Assembly: GCA_937888925.1 (NCBI GenBank)
Contig: CALARM010001022.1
Coordinates: 1-8,992, forward strand
DNA length: 8,992 nt
Source: an uncultured Synergistia bacterium
GTDB taxonomy: Bacteria; Eremiobacterota; SpSt-956; JAKJGF01
Reading direction: 5' to 3'
The position numbers and the translations under genes are program-made. The notes under the pieces were generated by a model. It was not told where the DNA came from. It saw nothing but the letters and a program-made list of their open reading frames with translations, and ran no database searches. This document shows, one piece after another, positions 7,177 through 8,992 of the stretch. The first letter of the stretch is position 1. Each line of letters opens with the position of its first letter.

Positions 7177-7201
7177 GTGAGGAATACATTCTCATTATTC
7201 T

Positions 7202-7220
7202 TTGTGACCACCGGGTCATG
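7202..7220. repeat. Palindromic element TTGTGACC-n-GGTCATG, second copy
   Basis: TGACC-ACCG-GGTCA is an imperfect relative of the palindrome at 181-195, with the same flanks (TTGTGACC ... GGTCATG) around a four-base instead of a five-base centre. It overlaps a second small palindrome, GTCATGAC (7215-7222). It lies 24 bases before the radical SAM start codon, so it would be in the leader RNA or be an operator. Confidence 0.45.
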
Positions 7221-7243
7221 ACAGTTACAGAGGTTATAAAAAA

Positions 7244-8413
7244 ATGAAAATATTTCGTGAAGAGTATTTCGGTGGAATTCTCTATGATGATTCCACACTG
7301 ACTTATAAGATAATTACGAATGGTGAAGATATAAAGGCTGATAGATTTATTCCTGTGTCTTTTAAGCCAGAAAGACATGATATACTTTCTGCACCTGTAA
7401 GGATTTATTTTGAACTTACAGAAAAATGCAACCTTTCCTGCAGACACTGCTTTGTCAGTTCTTCCCCTTTATCCAAAACCGGTATGTCCACTTCTATGAT
7501 TTTTTTCCTCCTGGAAGATATGAAAGATGCCGGTGTTATTAATATAAGGTTTACAGGGGGAGAACCTACATCGAGAGATGACTGGTTTGATATATTAAAC
7601 TATGCAAAATCTCTCGGATTTGTCGTTTCTTTAAGTTCAAATGGTGTTTATAAAGATAGAGATAAAACTGTTTCTCAGATTGCGTCTCTGGGACTTGAAC
7701 AGGTAACATTCAGTATAGATGGACTTGAAGAAACTCATGATTATTTAAGAGGAAAAGGTTCTTTTAAATCTTTAATTTCTACTCTCAGAACTCTTAAAGG
7801 AAGAGATATAAATTCCAGACTTACAACAGTTCTGACAAAATTCAATCTTGATGAATTGCCTGAAATTGTAGAAATTGCCTCTCAGTATGTAAAAGTAATA
7901 AATTTTGTTTTTATGAGGGTTATAGGAAGAGGAAGAGAGGAATTCTCCATATCATTTCAGGAACATTATGAGTCAGGTCTTAAGGTGAGAGAAATGCAGA
8001 AAGAATATCCTGAACTTCTAATACTCCATTCTGCCTTAACTCTTCCCGGACAATTTCTCAAACCCTCCAGTTCTTCCGGTATAAATTTTTTTTCAAGTTT
8101 TGCAAATAGTTCATTAAATATTGCTGCTGATGGCACTTTCTGGCCCCACCATTATATATCACATCAGACAGATTCTTTTATGCTGGGAAGATATCCTGAA
8201 AATAAGTTAAAGGATATCTGGCTTTCATCTGAAAGATTGGATAAATACCGCACCTATACAGGCCTGCTGCAGGAAAGATGTTTTTCCTGCAGGGAATTTT
8301 GCCATAGATGTGCAGGATTTAATTTTGAAATGGAAATAGCAGCTCTTAAAGGACAGATAGAAGAGAATTACTGCTGTATTAATAATCAGCCTTTAGCTCT
8401 TACTCTGATTTGA
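7244..8413 (+). CDS. Radical SAM protein with degenerate SPASM-like C-terminus
   Basis: The protein has 389 residues. The N-terminal stretch FREEYFGGILYDD resembles the end of PqqD-like leader-binding segments seen ahead of peptide-modifying radical SAM enzymes. The AdoMet core begins at about residue 52: CNLSCRHC (Cys62, Cys66, Cys69) binds the [4Fe-4S] cluster, and FTGGEPT (103-109) and FSIDGLEETHDYLRG (156-170) are further core motifs. The C-terminus has Cys346, 349, 353, 356, 377 and 378, a SPASM/Twitch-like auxiliary cluster region. The usual cysteine after the DG-turn is replaced: AADGTFWPHHY has His where SPASM proteins have PC. The substrate is unknown and no convincing precursor peptide gene is adjacent. 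GAGG 10 bases upstream supports the ATG. The gene is 102 bases after the channel gene and its 3' end meets the transglycosylase fragment from the other strand. Confidence 0.88.
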   Translation: MKIFREEYFGGILYDDSTLTYKIITNGEDIKADRFIPVSFKPERHDILSAPVRIYFELTEKCNLSCRHCFVSSSPLSKTGMSTSMIFFLLEDMKDAGVINIRFTGGEPTSRDDWFDILNYAKSLGFVVSLSSNGVYKDRDKTVSQIASLGLEQVTFSIDGLEETHDYLRGKGSFKSLISTLRTLKGRDINSRLTTVLTKFNLDELPEIVEIASQYVKVINFVFMRVIGRGREEFSISFQEHYESGLKVREMQKEYPELLILHSALTLPGQFLKPSSSSGINFFSSFANSSLNIAADGTFWPHHYISHQTDSFMLGRYPENKLKDIWLSSERLDKYRTYTGLLQERCFSCREFCHRCAGFNFEMEIAALKGQIEENYCCINNQPLALTLI

Positions 8414-8773
8414 TAAAATGACGATAAAGTACATGAAAAAATTGCTAATCTGGATTTTTCTATTGATTATTATATTGAAAATTTGAGTGGATTCTTTTTT
8501 TATTATTGCTTTAATTAGATTTGGATCTATTCCATATCTGGCAACAGAATTATTGATAAAAGAGTCAAATCGATTTTCTGGCGGATTAGAGCTTTTGGGT
8601 AATTTATTGGCGGCCTCTGTTCCTGACAGAGAATTTCCATTTATTCCAGAATAATTATAATTGGTTCCAAGGAATCTTCCCAGATAACTTTCTGCACCGG
8701 AGCTGAAGGTTTCATTTACAGGAAATCCATCATTTATACCGGTCATACCATGAAAAGTCTTGCTAATGCTCAT
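8393..8773 (-). pseudogene. Truncated SLT-type lytic transglycosylase
   Basis: The first 95 codons look like the start of a lytic transglycosylase. A Gly/Asn/Ser-rich N-terminus is followed by FDSFINNSVARYGIDPNL and then IKAIIKKES, the helix carrying the catalytic Glu (Glu94) of the SLT fold. Homology stops there, near base 8489. The next codons are unrelated, and the frame runs on into the 3' end of the radical SAM gene, overlapping it by 21 bases. In a neighbouring frame the bases right after the break read SNFQYNNQ and then a stop, like the expected ES-NFQxN continuation. A small indel after the ES codons, plus loss of the rest of the domain, therefore explains the fragment. The usual GAxGLMQ motif is absent in every frame. 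GCTTAAAGAG precedes the ATG as a weak ribosome site. The catalytic domain is missing, so no activity is expected. Confidence 0.7.
8418..8486 (+). CDS. Possible 22-residue hydrophobic peptide
   Basis: An ATG four bases after the radical SAM stop opens a 22-codon frame. It has a basic start (MTIKYMKK) and then an unbroken run of Leu, Ile, Phe and Trp, like a single membrane helix or an isolated signal peptide. There is no ribosome site, so translation would depend on coupling to the radical SAM gene. It runs antisense to the tail of the broken transglycosylase frame. It could be a small membrane peptide, the orphaned signal peptide of a deleted gene, or chance in AT-rich DNA. Confidence 0.2.
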   Translation: MTIKYMKKLLIWIFLLIIILKI

Positions 8774-8992
8774 AATTCAACTCTTTAAGCTTAAGTTATT
8801 GTTATTATAGATAAATTATATAGTTATTATTTTGTGAAAAGCAAGTCAAAAGTGTGTGGCTTTTTTATACTGCACGTAATGCGTGAAATATTATCTTTCT
8901 TCATTTTTCACTCTTAAAAAATCAAATGAATTTCTCTTGAAGCAAATCCGGAAAATGAGATAAGAATAAAATCGAGTGAATTCTGTTATAAA
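8774..8992. other. Right-end stretch without a gene
   Basis: I find no coding frame of note in these 219 bases. The first ~50 hold two candidate -10 boxes for the leftward transglycosylase fragment. A loose hairpin AAAAGC / GCTTTT around 8837-8868 is followed by a T-run, but no plus-strand gene leads into it. The rest is AT-rich without recognisable structure. Confidence 0.5.
8804..8837 (-). promoter_or_regulatory. Candidate promoter of the transglycosylase fragment
   Basis: On the minus strand, perfect TATAAT hexamers occur at 8820-8815 and 8809-8804, 31-46 bases before the ATG at 8773. A TTGCTT lies about 18 bases ahead of the first as a weak -35. In AT-rich DNA such boxes are common, so this is a modest call. 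Confidence 0.3.

Noticed and set aside
7218..7247. Nine-codon mini-frame (MTVTEVIKK) whose TGA overlaps the radical SAM ATG
   Set aside because: The four-base overlap suggests translational coupling, but it has no ribosome site and is too short to separate from chance. It does not resemble a peptide precursor.
7145..7447. 100-codon minus-strand frame across the intergenic repeat and the radical SAM start
   Set aside because: It overlaps the radical SAM N-terminus and its cysteine motif on the other strand, and has no recognisable content.
8837..8868. Possible plus-strand terminator with a T-run
   Set aside because: The AAAAGC/GCTTTT stem is short with a long loop, and no plus-strand gene leads into it.

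Overview
This is an AT-rich bacterial window with strong GGAGG-type ribosome binding sites and ordinary ATG/GTG starts. A lipoprotein with a lipobox, a pentameric ligand-gated ion channel (pLGIC) homologue and a remnant of a lytic transglycosylase point to a bacterium with a periplasm or cell-wall compartment. The sequence alone does not fix the phylum; every protein looks divergent from well-studied lineages.

Layout from left to right. Bases 1-102 hold the promoter and body of a small structured RNA read leftward and cut by the window edge; its last part resembles a tRNA T-arm. A strong bidirectional terminator (116-172) separates it from a leftward lipoprotein gene (206-871). Divergent from that is a 691-residue YyaL/DUF255 protein (thioredoxin-like plus alpha/alpha barrel, 1126-3201). 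It converges on a leftward HExxH metallopeptidase gene (3232-4284) whose zinc-site motifs read like the catalytic domain of anthrax lethal factor. Three rightward genes follow: an unrecognised acidic helical protein (4556-5686), a pLGIC-family membrane protein (5783-7141) and a radical SAM protein with a degenerate SPASM-like C-terminus (7244-8413). At the right end is a leftward gene fragment (8393-8773) that breaks off exactly at the catalytic ES motif of an SLT-type lytic transglycosylase, followed by about 220 bases without a gene.

No single pathway links these genes. The three rightward genes are separated by about 100 bases each. The second has its own plausible promoter, so they may be neighbours and not one operon. 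The most unusual item is the ion-channel homologue: its extracellular domain carries two inserted helical segments that look like copies of each other. Also worth attention are the lethal-factor-like peptidase, the structured RNA at the left edge, the truncated transglycosylase, and a short palindrome (CATGACC-n-GGTCACAA) occurring in two intergenic places.
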